Of a DNA stretch of 64,000 nt, positions 1 to 8,057 are shown one piece after another (the first letter of the stretch is position 1; each line of letters begins with the position of its first letter). The notes under the pieces are model-generated. The model did not search any database, was not told where the DNA came from, and saw only the letters and a program-made list of their open reading frames with translations. This DNA comes from Bog-756 sp963699055. Its GTDB lineage: Bacteria > Actinomycetota > Acidimicrobiia > Acidimicrobiales > RAAP-2. The stretch lies in contig CAVOTA010000001.1 in the NCBI GenBank assembly GCA_963699055.1, positions 558,001-622,000 on the forward strand. Reading direction: 5' to 3'. The position numbers and the translations under genes are program-made.

Positions 1-979
1 GTTGACCCGGGTCTCGCTGGCCGCCGGCCGCCCGGTCAACTGGAACGTGCTCGCCGCCACGGCCGGCAACCCCGAGGGCACCGCACACCAGCTCGAGGCG
101 TCGGACCGGGCGGCCCGGGCGGGCGCCCGGGTGGTGGCGCTGACCCTGCCCCACACCATGGCGCTGCGGCTGTCCTTCGAGCACGGGGCCATCCTCGAGG
201 GCCTGCCCGGGTGGCGGACGTTCTTCGCCACCCCGGTCGACGAGCGCATCGCCGTGCTTTCCGACCCGGTGGCCCGGCGGGCCATGGACGAGCGTGCCCA
301 GTCCGACGAGGCCGGCATCCTGCGGTTCCTGGCCGACTGGGGCCGCCTGGTCGTCGCCGAGACGTTCACCCCGGCCACGGCCGGCCTCGAGGGGCGCTCC
401 GTCGCGGACGTGGCCGCCGAGCGGGGGCTCTGCGCCTGGGACGCCATGTGCGAGGTGATGGTGGCCGACCGGCTGCGCACGGGGTTCCAGGTACCGATCA
501 CCGCGTCGGACGCGGACTGGGCGGCCCGGGCCGAGGTGTGGCGGGACCCGCGGGCCGTGGTGGGCGGCTCCGATGCCGGCGCCCACCTCGACACCATGTG
601 CGGTGCCGTCTACTCGACCTCGCTGCTGGGTGAGGGGGTCCGCCGGCGCGGCCTCCTGTCCCTCGAGGAGGCGGTCCGGCTGCTGACCGACGTGCCGGCC
701 CGGCTCTACGGGCTGGTGGACCGGGGGCGCGTGGCCGAGGGATGGTGGGCGGACCTGGTCGTGTTCGACCCGGACACGGTCGGGCCCGGACCGCTGCGCA
801 CCCGTACCGACCTGCCCGCCGGAGCCCAGCGCCTGTACGCCGGGTCCGAGGGGATCGCCCACGTCCTGGTCAACGGGACCTCGGTCGTCGCCGGCGGGGG
901 GCTCACCGGCTCCCTGCCCGGGCGGGTCCTGCGGTCGGGCACCGACACGGCGACGGTGGGGATCCCCGCCTCGGCCTGA
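1..979 (+). CDS. Amidohydrolase family 3 (D-aminoacylase-like), 5' end cut by window
   Basis: The frame is open from the window edge to a TGA at 977-979. About 325 residues, the C-terminal part of the protein, are visible. A GGSDAGAH motif at visible residues 188-195 is the typical late metal/catalytic Asp element of N-acyl-D-amino-acid deacylase-like amidohydrolases. It is followed by the composite-domain ending (GRVAEGWWADLVVFDP) common to this superfamily. The first in-frame TTG at base 2 is probably internal, because the N-terminal HxH metal site is not seen. The likely role is hydrolysis of an amide or cyclic amide; the substrate cannot be told. The downstream gene is convergent. Confidence 0.8.
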   Translation, partial: LTRVSLAAGRPVNWNVLAATAGNPEGTAHQLEASDRAARAGARVVALTLPHTMALRLSFEHGAILEGLPGWRTFFATPVDERIAVLSDPVARRAMDERAQSDEAGILRFLADWGRLVVAETFTPATAGLEGRSVADVAAERGLCAWDAMCEVMVADRLRTGFQVPITASDADWAARAEVWRDPRAVVGGSDAGAHLDTMCGAVYSTSLLGEGVRRRGLLSLEEAVRLLTDVPARLYGLVDRGRVAEGWWADLVVFDPDTVGPGPLRTRTDLPAGAQRLYAGSEGIAHVLVNGTSVVAGGGLTGSLPGRVLRSGTDTATVGIPASA

Positions 980-1019
980 GCACGCCGTGGTGGGGCGCCG
1001 TGGTGTGGCGCCCCGCCGA

Positions 1020-1769
1020 TCACGCCGGGCGGGGATCGAGGCAGTCGGGGTCCCGGCGCAGCTCGCGTCGGGCCATCGCCTCGAAGAATCCGACGAACCC
1101 CTCGCCGTCGGAGGCGCGGAAGAAGGACCGGGCGGGTTCGGGGAACGGCCTGCCGTCGCCGACGGCCTCGACGTGCCACGCCCGACGGCTGCGGTACTCG
1201 AGGGCGACGGCGCGCTGATGGGCGGCCCGGATGCTGCCCGCGGTCACGAGGACCCCGTGGTTGGCCAGGAGGGCCGAGGCGGCCGTGCCCATCGAGGCCA
1301 CGGCCCGGGCGGCGGCGTCGGGTGAATCCACCGGGCCGTCGTACTCGTCGACCAGGACGGGCTCGCCCCCGCCGAGGGCCGAGCTCTGGTCGTAGCACTC
1401 GGGCACCCGGCCGAGGTCGGCCCACACGGTGGCGAAGCGCGGGTGGCTGTGCACGGCGACGACGACGTCGGGGCGCCGCCGGTGCAGCTCCAGGTGGAGC
1501 GGGAACCCCGGCGGCACCGGCCACCGGCCCTCCAGCACGGTCCCGTCGCCGTCGACCCGGAGGACGTCGTCCGGCCGGAGCTCGTCCCACAGCAGCAGCC
1601 ACGGGTTGCACAGCAGCGTCCCGTCGGGCTGCCGGTAGCTGATGTGGCCGGCGAGATGGTCGTCGTACCCCTCGTGCCACAGGGTCCGTGCCAGCAGGAC
1701 GACCTCCTGGCGCGGGGTGAGCTCGGGGAGCAGCGACCCGTGGGTCGGGGAGAACCCGGCTCCGGTCAC
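1020..1769 (-). CDS. Class II aldolase/adducin family protein lacking the catalytic Glu
   Basis: A 249-residue protein starting at GTG 1769. The start overlaps the stop of the upstream amidohydrolase by 4 bp, so the two are translationally coupled. The zinc-binding HSH (His107, His109) and a later NHG (His171) match the three-His site of L-fuculose-phosphate aldolase relatives. The Ser/Thr-Glu that normally precedes the PLH segment is replaced by Pro-Gly (PPGFPLH, residues 86-92), so the usual acid/base Glu is absent. It may act as a decarboxylase or non-aldolase member acting on the product of the amidohydrolase. Family is certain, reaction is not. Confidence 0.85.
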   Translation of the reverse strand: MTGAGFSPTHGSLLPELTPRQEVVLLARTLWHEGYDDHLAGHISYRQPDGTLLCNPWLLLWDELRPDDVLRVDGDGTVLEGRWPVPPGFPLHLELHRRRPDVVVAVHSHPRFATVWADLGRVPECYDQSSALGGGEPVLVDEYDGPVDSPDAAARAVASMGTAASALLANHGVLVTAGSIRAAHQRAVALEYRSRRAWHVEAVGDGRPFPEPARSFFRASDGEGFVGFFEAMARRELRRDPDCLDPRPA

Positions 1770-2962
1770 GGCAGCACGGTGTCGGGCAGCGGCCACCGGT
1801 ACAGGGCGGCCGCATTGGCGTGGGTCAGCTTGCGCAGCTCCTCGTCGGGCAGGTGGCCCCAGCTCCGGGCGATCACGTCCTGGGTGTCGGGCCAGGTGGA
1901 GTCGCCGTGGGGGTAGTCGACCTCCACCATGATGTGGTCGAGGCCGATCCGGTGGCGGGTGTCGATGGTGGACGGGTCGTCGATGGTGCAGAACCAGAAG
2001 TTGCGCTGCAGCACCTCGGCCGGTCGCAGCCCCGTCGGGTCGTAGCCCCGGCCGTAGCCCGACCGGTCCACGATGTTGTCGAGCCGGTCGAGCAGCATCG
2101 CCACCCAGCCGATGCCCCCTTCGCTCATGGCGATGCGGAGGTCGGGGTACCGCACCGGGAGCCCCGACCACAGCCACTCGGCACACGCCGTCAACGACAT
2201 CTGGCCGAACAGGGTGGCCCCCAGGGCGACCAGTGGACCGTCGGGTGGGAGGTCGGGCATGCCGGACGAACCCACGTGGAGGGAGATGACGGTGCCGGTC
2301 TCCTGGCAGGCCTCGACGATCGGGTCCCAGTAACCGCCGAACAGCGAGGGGAGGCCGATGCGCTGCGGCCGCTCGGGCAGGGTCACCGATCGGAACCCGC
2401 GCTCGGCGTTGCGGCGGATCTCCGCCGCGCCCTGTGCGGCGTCGGCGAGGTAGGTGATCCCGCACGGGATGATGCGGTCGGGATAGGGCTGCCACCACTC
2501 GTCGTGGAGCCAGTCGTTCCATGCCCGGGTCACGGCCAGGCCCAGTCCGGGATCGCCGGCCCGCGAGAAGACGCTCCCCGAGAACCCGGTGATCTGGGAG
2601 GGGAAGTTCATCGAGGCCCACACGCCGTTGAGGTCCATGTCGGCGATGCGGGCGTCGATGTCCCAGCAGCCGCGTCGCATGTCCTCGAACCGCGTGGGCT
2701 CGAGGGTGACGTGCTCGGGACGACGCCCGGCCACCGCGTTCATCCCGACCTGCGAGTAGCGGGCACCGTCGAACTCCCACAGCTGGTGGCCGCGACCGTC
2801 CTCCACCACCCGGGGCGCCCGGTCGGCGTAGGCGGCGGGCAGACGGCCCTCGAACATGCCGGGGGGCTCGACGAGGTGGTCGTCGACGGAGATGACGGTG
2901 GCCCGCACCCGGCGCGGTTCGGGGTCGGGGAGCAGCGTGTCCCGTCGGGTGACGATGGTCAT
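1766..2962 (-). CDS. Amidohydrolase family 2 (metal-dependent TIM-barrel hydrolase)
   Basis: 398 residues with ATG at 2962 preceded by an AGGAGGTG ribosome binding site. Metal-site elements of the ACMSD/LigW-type amidohydrolase-2 family are visible: VDDH (His29) near the N-terminus, SLHVGS (His229), SEGGIGW (about 280-286) and a late DYPH (349-352). Such enzymes hydrolyse or decarboxylate carboxylic acids without external cofactors. It is the first gene of a two-gene unit with the aldolase-like protein. It has a clear paralogue at 9608-10894 sharing the N-terminal VDDHxVEPPGMF signature. The substrate is unknown. Confidence 0.9.
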   Translation of the reverse strand: MTIVTRRDTLLPDPEPRRVRATVISVDDHLVEPPGMFEGRLPAAYADRAPRVVEDGRGHQLWEFDGARYSQVGMNAVAGRRPEHVTLEPTRFEDMRRGCWDIDARIADMDLNGVWASMNFPSQITGFSGSVFSRAGDPGLGLAVTRAWNDWLHDEWWQPYPDRIIPCGITYLADAAQGAAEIRRNAERGFRSVTLPERPQRIGLPSLFGGYWDPIVEACQETGTVISLHVGSSGMPDLPPDGPLVALGATLFGQMSLTACAEWLWSGLPVRYPDLRIAMSEGGIGWVAMLLDRLDNIVDRSGYGRGYDPTGLRPAEVLQRNFWFCTIDDPSTIDTRHRIGLDHIMVEVDYPHGDSTWPDTQDVIARSWGHLPDEELRKLTHANAAALYRWPLPDTVLP

Positions 2963-3072
2963 GGACCCACCTCCTTGCGATGAGTATGCCAGGCCGCACC
3001 GGGCGCGACGCCCCCGGTAGGCTCACCTGGCCGACGCCCGGGCGGGTGCCGACGAGCGACGGAGGAGGTCCT

Positions 3073-3465
3073 GTGGGCGTGACCGGGTTGGCCAATCTGG
3101 CCGTCAAGGTGGTGGACCTCGACGCCGCCGTCGACTTCTACGTGGCTGCCGGCGCCGACGTCCGCGACCGGATGCCCTGGGCCGGCGGCGAACGGGCCGA
3201 CGTCTACCTGGGCCCGGTCATGATCACCCTGTTCACGCGGGCCGTCTACGAGGACAGCGTGGACCTGCCCGCCGAGGGGTTCCTGCACCCGGCACTGTTC
3301 ACCGACGACCTCGACGCCGAGCTGGTCGGCCACCGGGTGGTGTGGGGCCCCGCCGTGGTGGAGGGTGCCTTCGGCACCCGTCGCATCGCCTTCGTCGAGG
3401 CACCGGGGGGGATCCGCCTCGAGTTCATGGAGCAGGTGGCCCCACCACCGCCGGCGTCCGGCTGA
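3073..3465 (+). CDS. VOC-family (glyoxalase/dioxygenase fold) protein
   Basis: A 130-residue single-domain protein. The GTG at 3073 is preferred over an upstream in-frame ATG (2980) because a GGAGGAGGT ribosome binding site lies just before it and the conserved fold starts at GVTGLANLAVKV. Two beta-alpha-beta-beta-beta modules can be followed. The late RLEFME strand carries the typical metal-ligand Glu (about 118), but an N-terminal metal His is not obvious. Small VOC proteins act as epimerases, lyases or dioxygenases. It is divergent from the amidohydrolase-2 gene, so a role in the same pathway is possible. Confidence 0.8.
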   Translation: MGVTGLANLAVKVVDLDAAVDFYVAAGADVRDRMPWAGGERADVYLGPVMITLFTRAVYEDSVDLPAEGFLHPALFTDDLDAELVGHRVVWGPAVVEGAFGTRRIAFVEAPGGIRLEFMEQVAPPPPASG

Positions 3466-3501
3466 GGGGCGCGGCCGGACACCGTCGGCGGGGACGGGGC
3501 A

Positions 3502-3999
3502 TCAGCGGTAACGGTCGCGTCGCTCCAGGAAGCGCAGCATGGTGGCGTGCTTCTTGGTGTCGAGCATCATGAGCTCGACCAGCAGCTCCCACATGGTGGT
3601 CCCGCCGAACTTGCCGACCCGCCGACGCAGGCGACGGAGCTTGCGGTAGTCCGCCTCCTCGGCCCGGCGCAGTGTGCGGGTCATGTCGGCGAGCTCTCGG
3701 TCGAGACTGGCCGAGACGGGCGGGGTGGCGGGGTCCGGCGACGCCGAGGGGGTGCCCCAGGCCATGGCGTTGGCCATCTCCACCAGCAGGGCGTGGTGGC
3801 GGCGCTCGTCGGCCAGGATCAACGAGATCAGGTACCGGGCGCCCTCGTCGCTCGCCGTCTCCGCCAGCTCCTCGTAGACGGCGAGCATCGCCCCCTCCTC
3901 GGACCCGTGGGTCTCCAGGAGCTTCACCAGCTCGCGGACGGAGGTGCTGGCCCCCGTCATGCGGAGTCCACGAGTGGCGTTGTCGAAGGTGGTTGGCAT
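3502..3999 (-). CDS. Ferritin-like domain protein
   Basis: 165 residues from ATG 3999, chosen because GGGGGA lies about 8 bp upstream; ATGs at 4026 and 4038 are alternatives. The helical sequence has paired carboxylate/His motifs of a four-helix di-iron bundle: Glu34-Glu35 in helix 1, DERRHH (64-69) in helix 2, Glu114/Glu115 in helix 3 and DTKKH (147-151) in helix 4. This resembles rubrerythrin- or Dps-like proteins without a rubredoxin domain. Possible roles are iron or peroxide handling or an uncharacterised di-iron oxidation. The neighbours give no strong hint. Confidence 0.7.
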   Translation of the reverse strand: MPTTFDNATRGLRMTGASTSVRELVKLLETHGSEEGAMLAVYEELAETASDEGARYLISLILADERRHHALLVEMANAMAWGTPSASPDPATPPVSASLDRELADMTRTLRRAEEADYRKLRRLRRRVGKFGGTTMWELLVELMMLDTKKHATMLRFLERRDRYR

Positions 4000-4122
4000 C
4001 GGCTCGTCCCCCGGGGCTCGGTTCATCGCACCACCCATGGTCAGGCCGCGCCCGGCGTCACGGTAGGGGCGAAAGTCCCTGCTCCGCCGTCGTCGGGGTC
4101 GCCCCGGACGGGGATCGGGGGG

Positions 4123-5628
4123 TCAGGCCCCGCCGAGCTGGTCCCGCACGGCGCGGCGCAGGACCTTGCCGGTTGCCGTGGTGGGGAGCTCCTCCACCAG
4201 CTCGACCCGCTGGGGGGCCTTGAACGAGCCCAGGTGGTCGCGCACCCACGACGTCAGCTCCTCGACCGTGGTCCCGGCATCCGGGGAGCCCCCCGCGGTG
4301 TCGACGACGACGACGGCGGCCACCGTCTCGCCCCAGTCGGGGTCGGGGACACCCACCACGGCCACCGCCGCCACCCGGGGGTGCCGGAGCAGCACGTCCT
4401 CGATCTCGGACGGTGACAGGTTCTCGCCACCCTTGATGATCACATCGTCGGCCCGGCTGTCCACGAAGAGGTACCCGTCGCCGTCGACGAAGCCGACGTC
4501 GCCCGTGACCAGCCACCCGTCGGCGTCCAACCCGGACGCCGAATCGAGGTAGTGCCCGCTGACCTGGGGCCCCCGGACGCGGATGTGCCCGGCGTCCCCG
4601 GTGGCCACCGGGATCCCGTCCTCCCCCACGATGGCGACGTCGACCCCGGGGAGCGGGCGCCCGGCCGAGTGGAGGCGCCGGCGGACGGCGGGGTCGGTGC
4701 TGGCCAGGGCCTCGCGGTGCTCCTCGGGTCCGAGCACGGCGATGGTGGACGACGTCTCGGTCAGCCCGTAGGCGTTGACGAAGTCGACCGCCGGGAAGAG
4801 CTCGAGTGCCTCCTCGAGCACGGGGAGACCGATGCGGGCACCTCCGTAGGAGAGCGAGCGCAGCGTGGGCACCCGCAGGTCGGGATCGGCCCGCATGACC
4901 TGGACGATGCGGGAGAGCATCGTCGGGACGACGAACGCGTGCGTGGCCCGTTCGCGGCGCGCCCGCCGGACCCAGTCCTCGGGATCGAACCCGGCGAGGG
5001 GGACGATACGGCGTCCCGTGTAGACCGAGCTCAGGACGGCGGCGACCCCGGCGATGTGGAACGGCGGTGCGGCCAGCATCAGGGCCTCGTCGTCGTCGGC
5101 GCCGGCGAACTCGACCGTCTCCATGACGTAGGAGAGGAGGTTCTCGTGGGTGAGCAGTGCCGCCTTGGGGGTCCCGGAGGACCCGCTGGTGAAGAGGATC
5201 ACCGCCGGCCGGACTGGCTCGGCGAGGTAGTCGCCACCGGTGTCGGCCTCGTCCCGGACGTCGGACATCCACCGCCCGGTGACGTGCCCCTCCCCGAGCA
5301 GCAGGAGGCCGGCGAGCTCGGCCGAGGTGACGGCGAAGGGACGGTCGAGCCGTCCGAGCTGTTCGGTGAGGGCCCCCGGCGGCAGGCGGAAGTTCAGCGG
5401 TGCGTAGGTGGCGCCGGCCCAGGCGGCGCCGAACAGGGCGGTCGGGACTGCGCCGGAACCGGCGTCGGCGAAGGCCAACGTCGCCACGCCCGCCCCGGTC
5501 GCCCGTGCGGCCGCCGAGCGGGCCAGGGACCGGAGCCCGGCATAGGTGAGGTCGCCGGAGGCATCGGTCAGCGCCACGCGGTCGCCGTAGGTGTCGGCGG
5601 CCAGGTCGAGCAGCAGGGCGATGTTCAC
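4123..5628 (-). CDS. AMP-dependent acyl-CoA synthetase
   Basis: 501 residues, GTG start. All core motifs of the adenylate-forming family are present: the phosphate loop TSGSSGTPKA (about 147-156), YGLTETS (about 287-293), the TGD hinge region followed by DGYL, KGGENLSPSEIE, and a C-terminal TGKVLRR with the catalytic lysine. It activates a carboxylic acid to its CoA thioester in the cytoplasm. It is one of three such ligases in the window. The following crotonase gene runs in the same direction but 208 bp away. Chain length or aromatic specificity cannot be read from the sequence. Confidence 0.92.
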   Translation of the reverse strand: MNIALLLDLAADTYGDRVALTDASGDLTYAGLRSLARSAAARATGAGVATLAFADAGSGAVPTALFGAAWAGATYAPLNFRLPPGALTEQLGRLDRPFAVTSAELAGLLLLGEGHVTGRWMSDVRDEADTGGDYLAEPVRPAVILFTSGSSGTPKAALLTHENLLSYVMETVEFAGADDDEALMLAAPPFHIAGVAAVLSSVYTGRRIVPLAGFDPEDWVRRARRERATHAFVVPTMLSRIVQVMRADPDLRVPTLRSLSYGGARIGLPVLEEALELFPAVDFVNAYGLTETSSTIAVLGPEEHREALASTDPAVRRRLHSAGRPLPGVDVAIVGEDGIPVATGDAGHIRVRGPQVSGHYLDSASGLDADGWLVTGDVGFVDGDGYLFVDSRADDVIIKGGENLSPSEIEDVLLRHPRVAAVAVVGVPDPDWGETVAAVVVVDTAGGSPDAGTTVEELTSWVRDHLGSFKAPQRVELVEELPTTATGKVLRRAVRDQLGGA

Positions 5629-5703
5629 GGGCGCAGCCCCCTTACCGGGCGCAGGAGCGCCGAACGATGGGTTCCAGTGGTGCCGGCGCGGTGTGGTGCC
5701 CGG

Positions 5704-5735
5704 ACCGGCCGGACCGGGCCGGCCGGCCGGCCCCG
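5704..5735. repeat. GGCC-rich imperfect palindrome in an intergenic gap
   Basis: The 208-bp gap between the ligase start (5628) and the crotonase stop (5837) contains no gene. It holds a run of CCGGCC/GGCCGG units, including a self-complementary stretch of about 12 bases, which could fold as a terminator for the crotonase transcript. There is no T-tract, as is common in very G+C-rich actinobacteria. Confidence 0.3.
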
Positions 5736-5836
5736 ACGCACGATAGCAAGCAGCGGTTCGGGGCGGTCGCGTCGACCGGCGTCCCGATCCGCTCGGTCGC
5801 CCCGGGGGACCGGGTCCCCGTCCGGGTCGGTGGCCC

Positions 5837-6826
5837 TCAGTCCGTCACCTCGTCCACCAGGCCCCACGCCAGGGCCGTGTCGACATCGATCGGCTCGGTG
5901 CCCAGTGCCAGCCGGAGGGTCAGGTGACGTCCGATACGCCGCGGCAGGCTGACGGTGCCGCCGGCACCCGGAACCAGTCCCAGCCGGACCTCGGGCAACG
6001 AGATCCGGGTGCCACGGGCGGCCACCACCCTCCCGGCGAATGCGGCGAGCTCGATCCCCGCGCCGACGACGTCCCCGTGCAGGTGGACCACGGTCCGGTC
6101 GGCCACCTCGGCGATCGACCGGGCCGGACTGGCGAGGAGGCGCACGACGTGTGCCGACGCCGGGTCGGACCGCGTCCCGAACTCGTCGAGGTCGCCCCCG
6201 CTGCAGAACGACCCACCCGACCCGCGGAGGTGCACGCAGGCGACCGAGGGGTCCCGGGAGGCCACGGTCAGGGCCTCCACCAGGCCGTCACGGACCCGAG
6301 CGTCGAGCGCGTTGCGCACGCGGGGTCGGTTGAGGGTCACGGTCAGCTGGTCGTCCCGCCGGTCGACCAGGACCGGCGGCCCCTCGGGCTCGTCGCGCCG
6401 ACGAGCCGGTCGGGACGCCCGCCACCGGGCGAACTCCGGACCGGCCTGGAGGAGCCCGTAGGCGGTCGACTCGGCCACGAGCCCGGCGGCCACGGTGCGG
6501 TCCCCGCCCGACCGCAGCAGCAGGGCCAGGACGGTGGCCGCCAGCGGACGGTCCCCGACCACCTCCACCACGTCGTCGACCACGGGGTCGTCGGGGGTCG
6601 ACACCAGATCGGCCCACTGGGGACGTCGGTCGGGTTCGGCGGTGCAGGCGACCACCACGGCGGGGAGGCTCACCAGCCGCTCCATGGTGTCGGGATCCAA
6701 CCGGTCGGGAAGGCCGTCGGCCTCGACGACCACCAGGCCGCCGCCGGGGCCGGCCAGCTCCTCGTAGGCGTCGCCGGTGGCGCTGGCCCGGACGAATGCC
6801 GGCCCGTCCAGCCGGATGGGGTCCAT
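5837..6826 (-). CDS. Enoyl-CoA hydratase/isomerase family protein with long N-terminal extension
   Basis: 329 residues. The crotonase core begins only at about residue 150 (VLVDRRDDQLTVTLNRP). It keeps the oxyanion-hole CSGGDLDEF (208-216) and both catalytic glutamates in the expected contexts, GAGIEL (Glu259) and LPEVRLGLVPGAGGT (Glu279). The first 150 residues look like a second, degenerate crotonase-like or regulatory segment. The protein stops soon after WGLVDEVTD, so the usual C-terminal helices that complete the trimer are missing. It probably hydrates or isomerises an enoyl-CoA. It is divergent from the CoA-transferase gene with only about 16-25 bp between starts. Confidence 0.82.
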   Translation of the reverse strand: MDPIRLDGPAFVRASATGDAYEELAGPGGGLVVVEADGLPDRLDPDTMERLVSLPAVVVACTAEPDRRPQWADLVSTPDDPVVDDVVEVVGDRPLAATVLALLLRSGGDRTVAAGLVAESTAYGLLQAGPEFARWRASRPARRRDEPEGPPVLVDRRDDQLTVTLNRPRVRNALDARVRDGLVEALTVASRDPSVACVHLRGSGGSFCSGGDLDEFGTRSDPASAHVVRLLASPARSIAEVADRTVVHLHGDVVGAGIELAAFAGRVVAARGTRISLPEVRLGLVPGAGGTVSLPRRIGRHLTLRLALGTEPIDVDTALAWGLVDEVTD

Positions 6827-6842
6827 GGACCGAGGGTAACGT

Positions 6843-8057
6843 GTGCCCGACATGGGTCGCAGTATCGGGGGTGGCGAGCGGGGGACGGCGGTCGCCGGGG
6901 CGCCCCCGGCGTCCACGTGGTCGGGATCGGGGCTCGAGGAGCTCACCGGCCGACCCGACGGTCCAGGCCTCGGTCCACCACCCCGCCTCGTCCCCGGGGT
7001 GCGGTCGCTGGCCACGTCGATCGCCCGGGACACGGCTCGGCTGGGCGGAACGGTCCACGTCGACCCGCTCGGGGTGATGGCGGAACGGGCGCGGATCGCC
7101 GGCCTCCGCCGCCGGGGGTCGGTGAGCTGCGGAGGATCGGCCCGGCTGCTGCCGTGTGCCGACGACTGGATGGCGGTGAGCCTCGCCCGCACCACGGACT
7201 GGGAGCTGACGGCGGCATGGCTGGGGCTGGCGACGCCGGTCGCGGCCGGGGACTGGTCCCGGGTCGCCGCGGCCGTGGGCAGGACGGGATGCGGCGAGCT
7301 CCTGCGGCGCGCCGACGGTCTCGGACTGCCCGTCGCCCGGGTGGGGGAGCGCCGGGCCCCGTCGGCGGGGTCCGGCACCCGGTCCGGGGCGGTCCACGGG
7401 GTCGCGGTGCGGCGGCTGTCCTCCGGCCGGCCGGCCTCGGACGCGTCGGAACTGGTGGTGGCCGACCTGAGCACACTGTGGGCCGGTCCCCTCGTCGGCG
7501 CCGTGCTGGCCCGGGCGGGGGCCCGGGTGCGCAAGGTCGAGTCCGCGTCGCGTCCCGACGGGGCCCGGGCGGGGTCACCCGCCCACTTCGCCTCCCTCGA
7601 CGCCGGCAAGGAGACGGTGGTGGTCGATCTCCTCACCCCGACGGGTCGACGGGAGCTCCGTCGCATCGTGGACGGAGCGGACGTGGTCGTGACCTCGGCC
7701 CGTCCCCGCGCCCTCGAGCAGCTCGGACTGGACCCCGAGACCTCGGTCCGGCACGGGAGGCCGCGCGCGTGGCTGTCGATCACCGGGTACGGCACCGGCC
7801 CGGGCTCGGCGGAGCGGGTGGCCTTCGGTGACGACGCCGCCGCCGCCGGCGGGCTCGTGACGTGGGACGGCCGGGGCCCGTGCTTCTGCGCCGACGCCGT
7901 CGCCGACCCGGTCACGGGCCTGGCCGCCGCCGCCGTGCTGCTGGGGGCGCTGGTGACCGGCGGGGACCACCTCCTGGTGGCGTCGATGGCCGACGTGGCC
8001 GCCGGCATGGCGTGCGGTCCGGGCACGGCACCCGCCGCCGGGAACCGGTCCGGCTGA
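6843..8057 (+). CDS. CoA-transferase family III (CaiB/BaiF) with rearranged domain order
   Basis: 404 residues from GTG 6843, or 401 from ATG 6852. The motif that normally opens family-III transferases (DLSTLWAGP, then GARVRKVES) appears only at residues 208-216. A segment usually found near the C-terminus (LLPCADDWMAVSLAR, residues 102-116) comes first. The order is therefore circularly permuted. I recall similar layouts in mycobacterial homologues. It should move CoA between acyl-CoA and a free acid. The stop codon overlaps the ATG of the next amidohydrolase gene (TGATG), so the two are co-translated. Confidence 0.78.
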   Translation: MPDMGRSIGGGERGTAVAGAPPASTWSGSGLEELTGRPDGPGLGPPPRLVPGVRSLATSIARDTARLGGTVHVDPLGVMAERARIAGLRRRGSVSCGGSARLLPCADDWMAVSLARTTDWELTAAWLGLATPVAAGDWSRVAAAVGRTGCGELLRRADGLGLPVARVGERRAPSAGSGTRSGAVHGVAVRRLSSGRPASDASELVVADLSTLWAGPLVGAVLARAGARVRKVESASRPDGARAGSPAHFASLDAGKETVVVDLLTPTGRRELRRIVDGADVVVTSARPRALEQLGLDPETSVRHGRPRAWLSITGYGTGPGSAERVAFGDDAAAAGGLVTWDGRGPCFCADAVADPVTGLAAAAVLLGALVTGGDHLLVASMADVAAGMACGPGTAPAAGNRSG

